From Verrucomicrobiota bacterium (GTDB lineage: Bacteria > Verrucomicrobiota > Verrucomicrobiia > Chthoniobacterales > Terrimicrobiaceae), in assembly GCA_026398255.1 (NCBI GenBank), contig JAPLTG010000043.1, positions 1-53,308 of the forward strand: a DNA stretch of 53,308 nucleotides, read 5' to 3'. The notes under the pieces were generated by a model. That model made no database searches. It was given only the letters and a program-made list of their open reading frames with translations, and was not told where the DNA came from. Shown piece after piece: positions 24,730-33,953 of this stretch. Each line of letters opens with the position of its first letter. Within the stretch, counting starts at the first letter, position 1. A program made the translations under genes and the position numbers.

Positions 24730-25227
24730 GGAAGGCCATTCTTTCTCGCCAAGGGCCAGAGCGCCTCGCCGCTCGATCGTGCCAAGCACACGATCCTCAA
24801 ACACCGCCGCGTGGATGGCGCGGCTCCGTTCCTGTATCATCCGCACGATATTTTTGTGCGCTCGGGCAAGCGGTTCCTGAACACCTCCTCGATCCGGCTC
24901 ATGCCCGCCGCACGGGCCGCTGGTAAATGGGGTGAATACTTTCCGCTCATCGCGAGCGTATATGACAATGTGTTCGCCTCGAATTTCTACCGCGATGTGT
25001 TCTTTGCTTGGTTCAAACGCTTCTACGAGTCTGCCGAGAAGGGTGATCCCACCCCAGGGCAAGCACTGGCCCTTGTCGGTCCGATTCACTGCTACAAGTC
25101 TTGGACGATTCACAAGATACTCAAGCCTGCCATGGGCGGTTTCGCTGACTTCTCGGCTATGGCTGCGGGGGAGGCTGGCATCATGAATCAAATAACCAGT
25201 GTTTATTTGCATGAGGTCGCCGTGTAG
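24730..25227 (+). pseudogene. Relic of a phage/plasmid primase-helicase
   Basis: An open frame without a plausible start runs PFFLAKGQSASPLDRAK, then YHPHDIFVRSGKRFLN, then ALALVGPIHCYKSWTIHKI. This is the region before and around Walker A of SF3/primase-helicase proteins, where the consensus G-x4-G-K-S would be expected; here GPIHCYKS has tyrosine in place of the glycine before K. The reading frame ends ~45 residues later without the rest of the ATPase. Loss of both ends and of the P-loop glycine indicates a dead fragment. It lies between the replication module and the defence operon. Confidence 0.6.
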
Positions 25228-25245
25228 AGGCCCCTCTAAATTTTT

Positions 25246-25315
25246 TTCAGAAAAAAAACTGATCCCCCCGTAAATGTCCTACCAACTGTTTTAGGATGTC
25301 GGGCGAAATGATCAC
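25246..25315 (+). repeat. 70-bp leader repeat, copy 2
   Basis: About 90% identical to the reverse complement of 19627-19696. It runs through ACTGATCCCCCCGTAAATG and TCCTACCAACTG to GAAATGATCACC. It includes the start of the leader peptide and marks the beginning of the right-hand defence operon. Confidence 0.85.
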
Positions 25316-25526
25316 CAAACTTCTATCCCTGCTAACTGAAATCGTCCGTCATCCAATCAACGCCATGCGCCCTCTGGGCCGCTTCCAGAAACGCTTCGAG
25401 TGGCAGAGTGAGTTTTTGTTTTTCCCTATGACGCGAGCCTGCGGTGAACCCGATTTGATCGAAAGCAACCGCTCCGCTTCAAACCTAGCTGCGATTCCTT
25501 CCGCCAGCACGGGCTCAACGAACTAA
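25296..25526 (+). CDS. Short conserved leader peptide, copy 2
   Basis: A 76-codon frame starting MSGEMITKLLSLLTEIVRH, with an internal GRFQKRFEWQSEFLFF. The first ~45 residues correspond to the left leader peptide (MPGEMITQILRYL...LEFRF); the tail is less protein-like. Start may be the second ATG (MIT). It is the only gene-like feature between the primase-helicase relic and the 136-residue gene. Confidence 0.45.
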   Translation: MSGEMITKLLSLLTEIVRHPINAMRPLGRFQKRFEWQSEFLFFPMTRACGEPDLIESNRSASNLAAIPSASTGSTN

Positions 25527-25605
25527 ACAAAAACATCCGAATGGAAATCCGCTGAAAACCAACCCTCACACCAACCAGTAAAACCAAACCCAACCACACA
25601 AAGCC

Positions 25606-26016
25606 ATGTTAAGAGACCAATGGAAATTCCGCTACACGGCCAGGCAACTTGCCGAAGCGGCTCAAACGAAAATCGAATTCCACAAAGGACGCCTCGAATT
25701 TTGGGAGGCGCGTCGCAAGGAGGTCATCGGCCAGATCAAAGCCGATGGCATTGAGGTGAACGAGAAATCCGTGCTGTTGCAATATGCCTCTCCGAAGATG
25801 CGGGATTTCCAAGAGGGTGGCGACATCATGATCCGCAACGACCTTAGAAAACGCCTTGCGGAATCCTACGAGAAGCTGGCCTACCACACCGGTCGCCGGG
25901 ACACCTTCGACGGCTGGCAGCAAGTCCTGGGAGCCAATCCGGACGACAAGATCGAGCTGGATATCGATGACTGGCTCTTTTTCTTCGGACGCGACACCAG
26001 CAAAGACGGACAATGA
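25606..26016 (+). CDS. Hypothetical 136-residue helical protein
   Basis: Starts MLRDQWKFRYTARQLAEAAQ and is mostly charged helix (KIEFHKGRLEFWEARRKEVI), with a C-terminal acidic end (DDKIELDIDDWLFFFGRD). It shows coiled-coil character and no catalytic motif. The stop overlaps the start of the deacetylase-like gene by 4 bp (ATGA), implying a functional pair. The leader is A/C-rich (AACCAGTAAAACCAAACCC). I do not recognise the family. Confidence 0.7.
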   Translation: MLRDQWKFRYTARQLAEAAQTKIEFHKGRLEFWEARRKEVIGQIKADGIEVNEKSVLLQYASPKMRDFQEGGDIMIRNDLRKRLAESYEKLAYHTGRRDTFDGWQQVLGANPDDKIELDIDDWLFFFGRDTSKDGQ

Positions 26017-26903
26017 TTCAGAACCATCCCATCCGCGCTGCCTTCAGTGAGTCCTATTTTTCCAACACCAGCACGCCCTCGATGCGGAAACTTACGCTGG
26101 TGGCGCGTCGGGCTGCGGAGGCGGGGTTTGTGGAGCTTGTCGAGCCGCAACCGGTAGGCCGAGCCGAACTGGATCAAATCCACGATCCGGCTTATGTCCA
26201 CAGCATCCTCAGCGGCGAAGGGCCGTTGAGCAAATGTGCCTTCGGCTATTGGAGCGAGGACTATCGAGATGGCGTCTTGGCGATCAATGGAGGCAATCTT
26301 CTTGCCGCCCGCTTGGCGCTAGAGGATGGCATCGCTGCGAATGTGGCCCAGGGCTTTCACCACGCCGCTCCGCCCAATGGCGGAGGCTACTGCACCTTCA
26401 ACGGACTCGCCCTCGTTGCGTCCTGCCATCCAGATATCGAGGTCTTCGTCCTCGATTGCGATGAACACGGGGGTGACGGAACGGCTGAATTTACGAAAAC
26501 TCTTCCCAATCTTTTCAACTTCTCGATCTGCGGCACTGGCATGGCCGCCTTCGAGGGTCCTCAATCCATTGTCCGCCGAGTGCCCCCGAGGGATGAAAAG
26601 CAAGCACACCAATACATGCAGGAAGCTCTGGACCTGATTGGCGAAAGACGACCGGGGCTTGTGATCTACCAAGCCGGCATGGACCCGCACCTCGACGACC
26701 CGCTCTCCCGCTCTAAAATGTCAGGAGAGTTTCTTGCAGCTCGCGATGAGTTCGTGATGAAAACCCTTTTGATCGAACTCGGCATTCCGTTCTTTTTTGT
26801 TCTGGCGGGCGGCTATCAAGAGCCCATGGAGAAAAAACTCGTCCCGCTCCATGTCCAGACCTTCGAGATCGCCTCCCGCATCAATCATCAGCGCCGGAAA
26901 TAA
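26013..26903 (+). CDS. Histone-deacetylase-superfamily enzyme
   Basis: The 296-residue protein has the arginase/deacetylase fold motifs: HDPAYVHSI near 57-65, tandem histidines H116-H117 in GFHHAAPPNGGGYCTFN, zinc ligands D150 and H152 in VLDCDEHGGDGT, third ligand D224 in YQAGMDPHLDDPL, and the catalytic tyrosine Y268 in LAGGY. All catalytic residues are present, so it is probably an active zinc amidohydrolase acting on an acetyl-lysine, acylpolyamine or similar amide. It is coupled to the 136-residue gene and followed by a lipoprotein. Its presence as cargo in a defence operon is unusual; the substrate is unknown. Confidence 0.88.
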   Translation: MIQNHPIRAAFSESYFSNTSTPSMRKLTLVARRAAEAGFVELVEPQPVGRAELDQIHDPAYVHSILSGEGPLSKCAFGYWSEDYRDGVLAINGGNLLAARLALEDGIAANVAQGFHHAAPPNGGGYCTFNGLALVASCHPDIEVFVLDCDEHGGDGTAEFTKTLPNLFNFSICGTGMAAFEGPQSIVRRVPPRDEKQAHQYMQEALDLIGERRPGLVIYQAGMDPHLDDPLSRSKMSGEFLAARDEFVMKTLLIELGIPFFFVLAGGYQEPMEKKLVPLHVQTFEIASRINHQRRK

Positions 26904-26910
26904 AATAAAT

Positions 26911-26966
26911 CTGCTCCCCCAGTATTTGTCCCACCAACTCTGAAAGTATTACCACATCATGATCAC
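26911..26966 (+). repeat. Degenerate third copy of the leader repeat
   Basis: CTGCTCCCCCAGTATTTG, then TCCCACCAACT, then ATGATCAC match 25259-25315 with nearly the same length (56 versus 57 bp). The sequence is more diverged, but the ATGATCACNAAA end at the peptide start is kept. Confidence 0.6.
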
Positions 26967-27891
26967 AAAAAATCCACTCCCAACCCTCATCTCGATTCGT
27001 TCAATACTCCGCCGGAACCAAGCTGGAGGCCGATTCGCGCATCAAATGAAGCTGTCGTTTCTTCGGATAAAACCATCGGATTTCCCGTGCAAGGTTTCCC
27101 GCCCGCTGATTCTCGGCTGCGTGCTGTCTCTTTCTGCGTGCACCTCGGTGAAATTCGATGTCGCGGAGGGCGACTCCGCGAAGGTCGCCTATGTGCAGGG
27201 CAATCCCGTTGTGCCTTCCAAAAACAAGACCACGGTGTTCGTTTCATTCAGTCCAGAGGCATTCCCAGCTAACCAACGCGGCTGTCTGAATGTCACACTC
27301 GCGAACTCCTCCAAGTCGCTGCTGAATTTCGGCCCCGAAAACATCACGGTTTCATGTGACGGCAAGGCTCTGAAGACTTTCACCTACGAGACGCTCAAAC
27401 GCGAAATCCAGCAGAGGGCTGCTGCCGCCGCGATTGCGATGGGAATGGCTGGGGCCATGCAGGCCGCTGCCGCTTCGATGCCAGCCACCACGACCACTTA
27501 CGGGACTTCCTACGGGTATGGCAATTTCTCCGGCACGGCGAATCCCGCCTACGGCTACAACCCCTGGCGATATTCCGGGAATTTCAATTCATTCGGCACC
27601 TATTCCGCGACCAGCACGACTTACAATCCAGCGGCCACGGTTTCCGCACAGGCGGCGGTCAACGCCAACACGCTTCAGCAAATGAATATGATCACCGCCA
27701 ATCGCAACGCTTCACTCGCCGACCTCGAATCCATGCTTCGGACGACGACGATCCCGCCCGGCGCGGCATACGGTGGCAACATTGTTTTCAAGCTCCCACC
27801 CACACCGGGAAAAATACCAAAGGAAATTCTGGTTACGGTGCGGACACCCGTGGACGAGCATCAAATCCGGGTCGCTTATCTCAAACGCTGA
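26959..27891 (+). CDS. Predicted lipoprotein of unknown function
   Basis: The 310-codon frame starts within leader-repeat copy 3 (MITKNPLPTL...), but the mature-protein logic suggests a start at 27046 (MKLSFLRIKPSDF), followed by a lipobox LSACTS. The middle has alanine-rich helix (RAAAAAIAMGMAGAMQAAAA) and a Gly/Tyr/Ser/Thr-rich low-complexity stretch; the end is a compact strand-rich domain (VFKLPPTPGKIPKEILVTV). It would be anchored in a membrane facing the periplasm. It lies between the deacetylase-like gene and the NPY-repeat gene, and is absent from the left arm. Confidence 0.72.
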   Translation: MITKNPLPTLISIRSILRRNQAGGRFAHQMKLSFLRIKPSDFPCKVSRPLILGCVLSLSACTSVKFDVAEGDSAKVAYVQGNPVVPSKNKTTVFVSFSPEAFPANQRGCLNVTLANSSKSLLNFGPENITVSCDGKALKTFTYETLKREIQQRAAAAAIAMGMAGAMQAAAASMPATTTTYGTSYGYGNFSGTANPAYGYNPWRYSGNFNSFGTYSATSTTYNPAATVSAQAAVNANTLQQMNMITANRNASLADLESMLRTTTIPPGAAYGGNIVFKLPPTPGKIPKEILVTVRTPVDEHQIRVAYLKR

Positions 27892-27975
27892 TATCCCATG
27901 GGAAACGCTCTCTCCGCTCCCAAAAGCGCACATCTCCTTTTCCAACCTCGAAAAGCCAACCAACCACACCAAATC

Positions 27976-28452
27976 ATGAAATCAAAACTCATCCTTCTCG
28001 CGGCAGCCATTACCTTGCCGATTCAATGCCCAAGCGCGTTCGCGCAGTCATGCGACGATGATGGCGAGTATTTGGGAAGACTCAGCGCGAATCCGTTTCT
28101 CACCGATTCCACGGCCAACAAATTCGGTCCATTCGGTAATCCCTATGCGAGCGACAGCATCGAGAATCCTTACGGGCCATACGGGAATCCTTACTCGGCA
28201 ACCAGCGTGTCGAACCCATACAGCACGGACGCGCCAAAAATCATCGCCGCCGATGGCCAGTATCTCGGTCGCCTGAGCGCGAATCCCTACGATCCCGATT
28301 CCGTCTCAAACCCCTATGGCAGGTATGGAAGTCCGTATTCGCCGACAAGCATCAACAATCCCTACAGCCAATACGGAAGCCCCTACAGCCCGATCAGTCC
28401 AAAGAATCCCTATGCGACAAAGCCTCCGATTTTGTGCGCAGATGACGAGTAA
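27976..28452 (+). CDS. Secreted NPY-repeat protein, long form
   Basis: The 158-residue protein has a signal peptide identical in layout to the left copy and repeats of the NPYG-x-YGNPYS and GSPYSP type, with two internal YLGRLSANP segments (after ~33 and ~97 residues). The left copy lacks the section between them. Start is MKSKLILL at 27976; the open frame upstream is A/C-rich leader. No enzymatic motif. Repeats of this style occur in exported proteins of many bacteria, with unknown function. Confidence 0.85.
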   Translation: MKSKLILLAAAITLPIQCPSAFAQSCDDDGEYLGRLSANPFLTDSTANKFGPFGNPYASDSIENPYGPYGNPYSATSVSNPYSTDAPKIIAADGQYLGRLSANPYDPDSVSNPYGRYGSPYSPTSINNPYSQYGSPYSPISPKNPYATKPPILCADDE

Positions 28453-28547
28453 AATTGTTTGGGTTTCAAATTGCCCACAGCCATCGAAAAAGCTGAACTA
28501 ACCGTTGTGCCTGCTGTTTCCTTCCACGCCACTTTTCCTCAGATCTG

Positions 28548-28793
28548 ATGGGCTTCTACTACCGAAAATCTGTGAACCTCGGCCCGTTCCGAGTGAATCT
28601 GAGTAAGTCTGGCGTTGGCTATTCAGTAGGTGGTCGTGGATTTCGTGTTGGCACCACCTCGCGAGGTCGCAAATACACCAGTTTCAGCATCCCCGGCACA
28701 GGTATCGGCTATCGCAAATCCGGTGCTGGTTGCCTTGTGCTCCTGGCAGGCATCCCCGCTGCTTTGGCCCTTTCACGCCTTCTTACATCATGA
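28548..28793 (+). CDS. DUF4236 protein (right copy)
   Basis: The 81-residue protein is identical to the left copy through the glycine-rich core and differs only in the C-terminal hydrophobic tail (LLAGIPAALALSRLL). The stop overlaps the start of the 97-residue homologue (ATGA), whereas in the left arm a Fic gene lies between these two. This shows either gain of Fic on the left or its loss on the right. Confidence 0.9.
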   Translation: MGFYYRKSVNLGPFRVNLSKSGVGYSVGGRGFRVGTTSRGRKYTSFSIPGTGIGYRKSGAGCLVLLAGIPAALALSRLLTS

Positions 28794-29083
28794 ATCTTTC
28801 TTGGAAACGCACACTCCGCACGGCCTCATCCGAGCGCTTTCTCGCAGAGCGCGAGGGCAAGGATGTTGCCGCAGTCGATCTCCACTACCTCGCCAGTGGC
28901 ACCGTTGCTGGAACCGTGATTTTGCTTAAGGATGCGGGATGGAAGGAATCCGATGTGCCTGCACTTCTCGGTTCGTTGGACGAGGATTTCCTGCCTGATG
29001 TGGACCTCGATCACGGGAATCTCAACTACACCGTGGTAATCGGAGAGGTGCTTGGGAACTACGAGGCGGAGAAATCAAAATGA
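28790..29083 (+). CDS. Conserved 97-residue protein (right copy)
   Basis: Starts [18 protein letters not shown] and matches the left copy over nearly its whole length ([19 protein letters not shown] shared). The stop overlaps the helicase start by 4 bp. The overlap chain DUF4236, this gene, helicase suggests stoichiometric production. Function unknown; constant association with an SNF2 helicase is the only clue. Confidence 0.78.
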   Translation: MNLSWKRTLRTASSERFLAEREGKDVAAVDLHYLASGTVAGTVILLKDAGWKESDVPALLGSLDEDFLPDVDLDHGNLNYTVVIGEVLGNYEAEKSK

Positions 29084-32000
29084 AACTTTCATTCATCCAA
29101 GCGGGCATGAGTCTTGTTGGCGTTGAGCCGACGCAGATTGTTTCGGTGATTGCTGCTGTGAAGATTTCTGACGCGGCACTCCAGATTGTTTACCGTTTGC
29201 CTGATGGATCAATAAAAGAGCGCCTTCTTGCGGATGCCGATTGCGAATCGATTTCGGAGGCTGTTGCTGCGCATCCGTGGCGCTTTGATGGGGACGGGGA
29301 AGCCTTCAAGTTGGCTGTGGAGGCAAAGCGTATTGATCTCGCGTTCCTTTTCGATCCGATGATGGCCGTTCACACATCGAATGTTGACCCACTGCCTCAC
29401 CAGATTACGGCGGTTTATGAATCGATGCTGCCTCGCCAGCCCCTGCGCTTCGTCCTTGCCGACGATCCCGGCGCAGGCAAGACGATCATGGCGGGCCTTT
29501 ACATTCGCGAGCTCATCATGAGGGCCGACGCCAGACGGATTCTTGTGGTAGCGCCTGGTAGCCTTGTCGAGCAATGGCGCGACGAGCTGTATGAAAAGTT
29601 CGGTCTGCAGTTCCATGTCTTTTCCAACGCACTGGAAGCTGCTTCCCCGAGTGGAAATGCTTTCGATGACCATGATCACCTGATTGTTCGCCTTGATCAG
29701 ATGGCTCGTAACGAGGAGTTGCAGGAAAAACTCCTCTCCACCAGTTGGGATCTTGTTGTCTTTGACGAGGCACACAAACTCGCCGCGCATTTCTACGGAT
29801 CGAAGGTTGAGAAAACCGGCCGTTTTCAATTTGCGGAAAAAATGGGAGCCCGCACTCGCCACCTCCTCCTCATGTCTGCCACGCCACACAATGGCAAGGA
29901 GGAGGATTTCCAGTTGTTCCTCTCGCTTCTCGACTCAGACCGCTTTTACGGAAAATTCCGCGATGGCGTTCACAAAGTCGATGCCTCCGACCTCATGCGC
30001 CGCATGGTTAAGGAAGAGCTTCTCAAGTTCGACGGCACTCCGCTTTTTCCCGAGCGCCGCGCCTATACTCTCAACTATACGCTTTCGGATATTGAAGCCG
30101 CGCTCTATGAGGCTGTGACCTCTTATGTGAAGGAGGAAATGGGCAAAGCTGAGGCACTGGAAGGTTCCCGCAAAGGTTCGGTAGGGTTTGCTCTCACTGC
30201 TCTTCAGCGCCGCTTGGCATCAAGCCCGGAGGCGATTTTTCAATCTCTTCGCCGCCGTAAAGAACGCTTGGAGCGCAAGCTTCGTGAAGAAAACATCATG
30301 GCCCGTGGCCGCGAGGCTGCAAAATCGGCTATTCCAGATGACGACGACGATCTCACTGCCGAGGAGCAGGAGGAACTCGAAGAGGAACTCATCGACGACG
30401 CCACGACTGCGCAGACCAAGGCTGAGCTGGAAGCCGAGATTCTCATTCTCAAAAAACTGGAGCAACAAGCAGGTGGCGTTGTCGCATCCGGCTTGGATCG
30501 AAAGTGGGATGAACTCTCCAAGATTCTCCAAAACGACTCCCGCATGCGGGACGCAGGCGGCAGGCTCCGCAAGCTCATCATCTTCACTGAGCACCGGGAT
30601 ACTCTGAACTATCTGGAACAAAAGATGGGCGGTGTGCTTGGCACCCCAGGCGCGATCACCACCATCCATGGCGGCACCCAGCGCGACGAGCGCCGCAAGC
30701 GGCAGGCTCTCTTCCGTTCCGATCCCGAGGTTCGCATCCTTATTGCCACGGATGCCGCTGGCGAAGGTGTGAACCTTCAAAACGCGAACCTCATGGTGAA
30801 CTACGACCTCCCATGGAATCCGAATCGCTTGGAGCAGCGCTTCGGCCGCATTCATCGCATCGGCCAGCAGGAGGTTTGCCACTTGTGGAATCTCGTCGCC
30901 AAGGAAACCCGAGAGGGCGAGGTCTACCACCGACTCCTAACCAAGTTGGAAACGATCAGCACGGCTTTCAAGGGGCGCGTTTTCGACATCCTTGGCGAGG
31001 TCTTTGAGGAGAAAAGCCTCAAGCAACTCCTCCTCGACGCCATCATTTACAACGACCGCCCTGATATCCGCGAGCGGCTGAATCAACGCATCGATGCCGC
31101 TTTCGACGCCGATCACCTCAAGTCCCTCTTGAATAGGACGGCCTTGGCCCAAGAGACCATGAATCCTGAACGCCTCTTTGCCGTGAAGGAGCAGATGGAG
31201 CAGGTCGAGGCTCGCAGGCTTCAGCCATTTTTCGTTCGTTCTTTTTTCACCAAAGCCTTCGACGACCTTGGGGGCTCTTTGCTCCGTCGTGAAAGCGGGC
31301 GCTTCGAGATTACCCATGTGCCCGCCCTCATTCGTGAGCGCGACCGTATCATCTCAGGACGCAACCGTCGGGAACTCGCTCCGGTATTGAAGCGCTACGA
31401 GCGCGTCTGCTTCACGAAGGACGCCGTGCGCCCACTGGAACAGGCAGACGCACCATTTGCCCAGCTCCTTCATCCCGGACACCCGCTCATGCTTGCGGTC
31501 ACCGATATTGTTTTGGAGCGCCATACAAATCTCCTGCGGCAAGGCACGGTGTTGATCGACCCTGCCGATTCTGGAGACGAGCCCTCTCTGCTCTTTCTCA
31601 TCACGCATGAGATCAAAGGTGGCGATGGCATCGTGCTCTCGAAGCGCCTGCAATTCGTCCGAGTCACTCCCGATGGCCTCGCCCACTTTGCCGGGTGGGC
31701 ACCCCATCTCGATCTGGAGCCGCTTGATTCAATCGATCTGCATTTCATCCAGCCCATCCTTTCCGAGCCGTGGATATCGTCTGGCCAGGAGCAACGGGCA
31801 CTGGCCCTCGCCGCATCCACACTTGTTCCCGAGCACTACAAGGAAGTCGCCGAGCGCCGCATCGCCCATGTGGACAAAACCCTCACCGCTGTCCATGAGC
31901 GCCTCACCAAAGAGATCGCCTTCTGGTCGGATCGCTGGTTGAAGCTGAAAGATGATTTGGAAGCGGGCAAAGATGTTCGCCTGAATCTCGACAATGCCCA

Positions 32001-32571
32001 GCGCACCATCAACGACCTCGAAGGCCGTTTGGAGTCCCGCAAAAAAGAACTCCAATCCATGCGCCATGTTTCCAACGGCACTCCGATTGTTCTTGGTGGT
32101 GCTCTCATTGTGCCGAGCGGGCTGCTCCGCAAGATGCGCGGTGAGTCGCAAGCCCCCGATGCATTCTGCGCCGATGCGGCAGCCCGCAGTCGCATCGAAC
32201 AGCTCGCCATGGAGGCCGTGCGCCGATCCGAAGAGGCCCGAGGCTGCAGAGTCGTCGATGTCTCCGCGCAGAAATGCGGCTGGGATATCACCTCCTACCT
32301 TCCTGCGCTGGACGGTAAACAACCCCTCGCACGGCACATCGAGGTGAAAGGCCGGGCAAAGGGAGCCGACACCATCACTGTGACCCGCAACGAAATCCTC
32401 TACGCCCTCAACCAAGCCGACAAATTCCACCTCGCCATCGTGCTGGTGGATGAAAACGAGCAAATAGACGGCCCCCACTTCGTGGCCAATCCCTTTGATT
32501 CCGAGCCGGGCTGGGGCGTTTCTTCGATCAACTACAACCTCGGCGACCTTCTTGCCCGTGCGACCCTATGA
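29080..32571 (+). CDS. SNF2 helicase with C-terminal DUF3883 domain
   Basis: The 1163-residue protein has Walker A DDPGAGKT (128-135), DEAH in VVFDEAHKL near 229, SATP in [11 protein letters not shown], a long charged coiled insert (residues ~400-460), and motif [13 protein letters not shown]. The C-terminal ~80 residues ([20 protein letters not shown]) match DUF3883, a predicted PD-(D/E)xK-like module. It resembles the SNF2/DUF3883 helicases of DISARM-type and DUF1156/DUF499 defence loci and probably drives DNA translocation for the methylase and ATPase downstream. Its start overlaps the 97-residue gene. Confidence 0.9.
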   Translation: MKLSFIQAGMSLVGVEPTQIVSVIAAVKISDAALQIVYRLPDGSIKERLLADADCESISEAVAAHPWRFDGDGEAFKLAVEAKRIDLAFLFDPMMAVHTSNVDPLPHQITAVYESMLPRQPLRFVLADDPGAGKTIMAGLYIRELIMRADARRILVVAPGSLVEQWRDELYEKFGLQFHVFSNALEAASPSGNAFDDHDHLIVRLDQMARNEELQEKLLSTSWDLVVFDEAHKLAAHFYGSKVEKTGRFQFAEKMGARTRHLLLMSATPHNGKEEDFQLFLSLLDSDRFYGKFRDGVHKVDASDLMRRMVKEELLKFDGTPLFPERRAYTLNYTLSDIEAALYEAVTSYVKEEMGKAEALEGSRKGSVGFALTALQRRLASSPEAIFQSLRRRKERLERKLREENIMARGREAAKSAIPDDDDDLTAEEQEELEEELIDDATTAQTKAELEAEILILKKLEQQAGGVVASGLDRKWDELSKILQNDSRMRDAGGRLRKLIIFTEHRDTLNYLEQKMGGVLGTPGAITTIHGGTQRDERRKRQALFRSDPEVRILIATDAAGEGVNLQNANLMVNYDLPWNPNRLEQRFGRIHRIGQQEVCHLWNLVAKETREGEVYHRLLTKLETISTAFKGRVFDILGEVFEEKSLKQLLLDAIIYNDRPDIRERLNQRIDAAFDADHLKSLLNRTALAQETMNPERLFAVKEQMEQVEARRLQPFFVRSFFTKAFDDLGGSLLRRESGRFEITHVPALIRERDRIISGRNRRELAPVLKRYERVCFTKDAVRPLEQADAPFAQLLHPGHPLMLAVTDIVLERHTNLLRQGTVLIDPADSGDEPSLLFLITHEIKGGDGIVLSKRLQFVRVTPDGLAHFAGWAPHLDLEPLDSIDLHFIQPILSEPWISSGQEQRALALAASTLVPEHYKEVAERRIAHVDKTLTAVHERLTKEIAFWSDRWLKLKDDLEAGKDVRLNLDNAQRTINDLEGRLESRKKELQSMRHVSNGTPIVLGGALIVPSGLLRKMRGESQAPDAFCADAAARSRIEQLAMEAVRRSEEARGCRVVDVSAQKCGWDITSYLPALDGKQPLARHIEVKGRAKGADTITVTRNEILYALNQADKFHLAIVLVDENEQIDGPHFVANPFDSEPGWGVSSINYNLGDLLARATL

Positions 32572-32666
32572 TTTCCTACAAACCGAAATATAAACAAAAA
32601 ATCTGTTTATGTTTGATTGACGAGAGGGCTTCTTGACCTGAAAATTCAGAAATAACCTTCCTTTTG

Positions 32667-33953
32667 ATGTTATCTTCTTTCTTCATTCAAAACTTCCGCT
32701 CGATTCTGGAACTCCGCTTGGATTTCACCTACGGGGAGGGCAAGGCGCCGAATGGCTATCTGGATCAAGAAACCATGCCGTTTCTGGATGCTCCTCAAAA
32801 AAAGCGCCTCGTGCCCTGCACGGCCTTTTTCGGTGCCAATGCATCGGGCAAAACCAATGTCTTCTTGGCTTTCGGTGCCCTGAATCGCCTCGTGCGGGAG
32901 GGCGGACCGCTGGCCGACATTTTCGAGCCGAATTTGATCAACCCCAAGTTCTCCTCATCGACATTCGCTGTCGAGTTTCTCGTTGGCGAGGATTGCTACG
33001 AATACTCGATCACCCTCGATGCAAACGAGATTCTTGAGGAGTCCCTTCGGAAAAACACGAAGCCGCTTTTTCAAATCCAGTCCCTGAAAGCCGAGTTCTC
33101 GCGGCAAATCCTCTCCGCCACCTACTCCCAGGAAAAGCTTTCGGACATCCTGCGCGTCGAGTGCTCCGACGGCGAGGGCCGCCAGACCAAGCCCTTCCTC
33201 CACCGGATCGGGCTTGGCTACTCCGGGCTGCACTCCGATACGAAGACCGCCTTTGCCTACCTCGTCAACCAGATCAGGTTTTTTACAAACACCATCTCCT
33301 TTCCCCTCCCGTTTTCCGTGAAAGTCCTTGCATCCGCTCTCGGTGGGGATGAGAAAGCTGCCTTAGCGGAAATCACCGATGTCGTTCGGCGGTTGGACAT
33401 CGACATTTCCTCCATTGATTTCGTGCAAAGGGAACTCGCCCCTCACGAGGACGCTCCGCATGGGATTACCATGCTCGACCATAGCACCGGAACCAAACAC
33501 GCCGTTCAGATCATCTCCACGCATCAGGATGTCGCTGGCAACCCCACTCTCTTCGACTTCCTTAAGCACGAGTCCGCAGGCACTCAGCGGCTTGCCGGGC
33601 TGGTCGGCTTGATTCTCTTCGCGCTCAAGACCGGCTCTGTCCTGCTCGTGGACGAGCTGGAGTGCTCCCTGCACCCCTTGCTCATGCGCGAGATCGTGAT
33701 GCTCTTCAAAAAACGCTCCCACAATCCCAAGGGAGCCCAGCTCATTTTCACGACCCACAACACAGACATCCTCGACGATTCCATCCTGCGCCTATCCGAG
33801 ATCGCCCTCGTGCGTAAAACCTCCGCCAATGGCACTCTCGTGCGCCGCTTGGTCGATGCCAAACGCGAGGGCGAGGACATCCGCAATGTCACCAACTTCC
33901 GCAAACAATACCTCGCCGGATTTTATGCTGGCATCCCGCACCCCGCTATCTGA
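32667..33953 (+). CDS. RloA-like AAA (SMC/OLD-type) ATPase
   Basis: The 428-residue protein has Walker A GANASGKT (56-63), the ABC-type signature region near STGTKHAVQI, Walker B VLLVDELECSLHP near 328, and a D-loop/H-loop THNTDILDD, the layout of AAA_15/21 ATPases of the RloA and AriA (PARIS) kind. I take the ATG at 32667 rather than a TTG one codon upstream. The stop overlaps the next ATG (TGATG). With the Toprim-like partner this is a two-gene phage-sensing unit inserted between the helicase and the methylase. Confidence 0.87.
   Translation: MLSSFFIQNFRSILELRLDFTYGEGKAPNGYLDQETMPFLDAPQKKRLVPCTAFFGANASGKTNVFLAFGALNRLVREGGPLADIFEPNLINPKFSSSTFAVEFLVGEDCYEYSITLDANEILEESLRKNTKPLFQIQSLKAEFSRQILSATYSQEKLSDILRVECSDGEGRQTKPFLHRIGLGYSGLHSDTKTAFAYLVNQIRFFTNTISFPLPFSVKVLASALGGDEKAALAEITDVVRRLDIDISSIDFVQRELAPHEDAPHGITMLDHSTGTKHAVQIISTHQDVAGNPTLFDFLKHESAGTQRLAGLVGLILFALKTGSVLLVDELECSLHPLLMREIVMLFKKRSHNPKGAQLIFTTHNTDILDDSILRLSEIALVRKTSANGTLVRRLVDAKREGEDIRNVTNFRKQYLAGFYAGIPHPAI

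Larger units (their letters stand above)
25246..29083. repeat. Right arm of inverted modular duplication
   Basis: Contains leader repeat and peptide, 136-residue gene, deacetylase-like gene, third leader copy, lipoprotein, NPY-repeat, DUF4236 and 97-residue genes. Shared parts with 16987-19696 are the two ends; the middle is different cargo. Confidence 0.85.

Noticed and set aside
24685-25212. 175-codon minus-strand frame
   Set aside because: It is antisense to the primase-helicase relic, whose plus-strand translation has recognisable family motifs.
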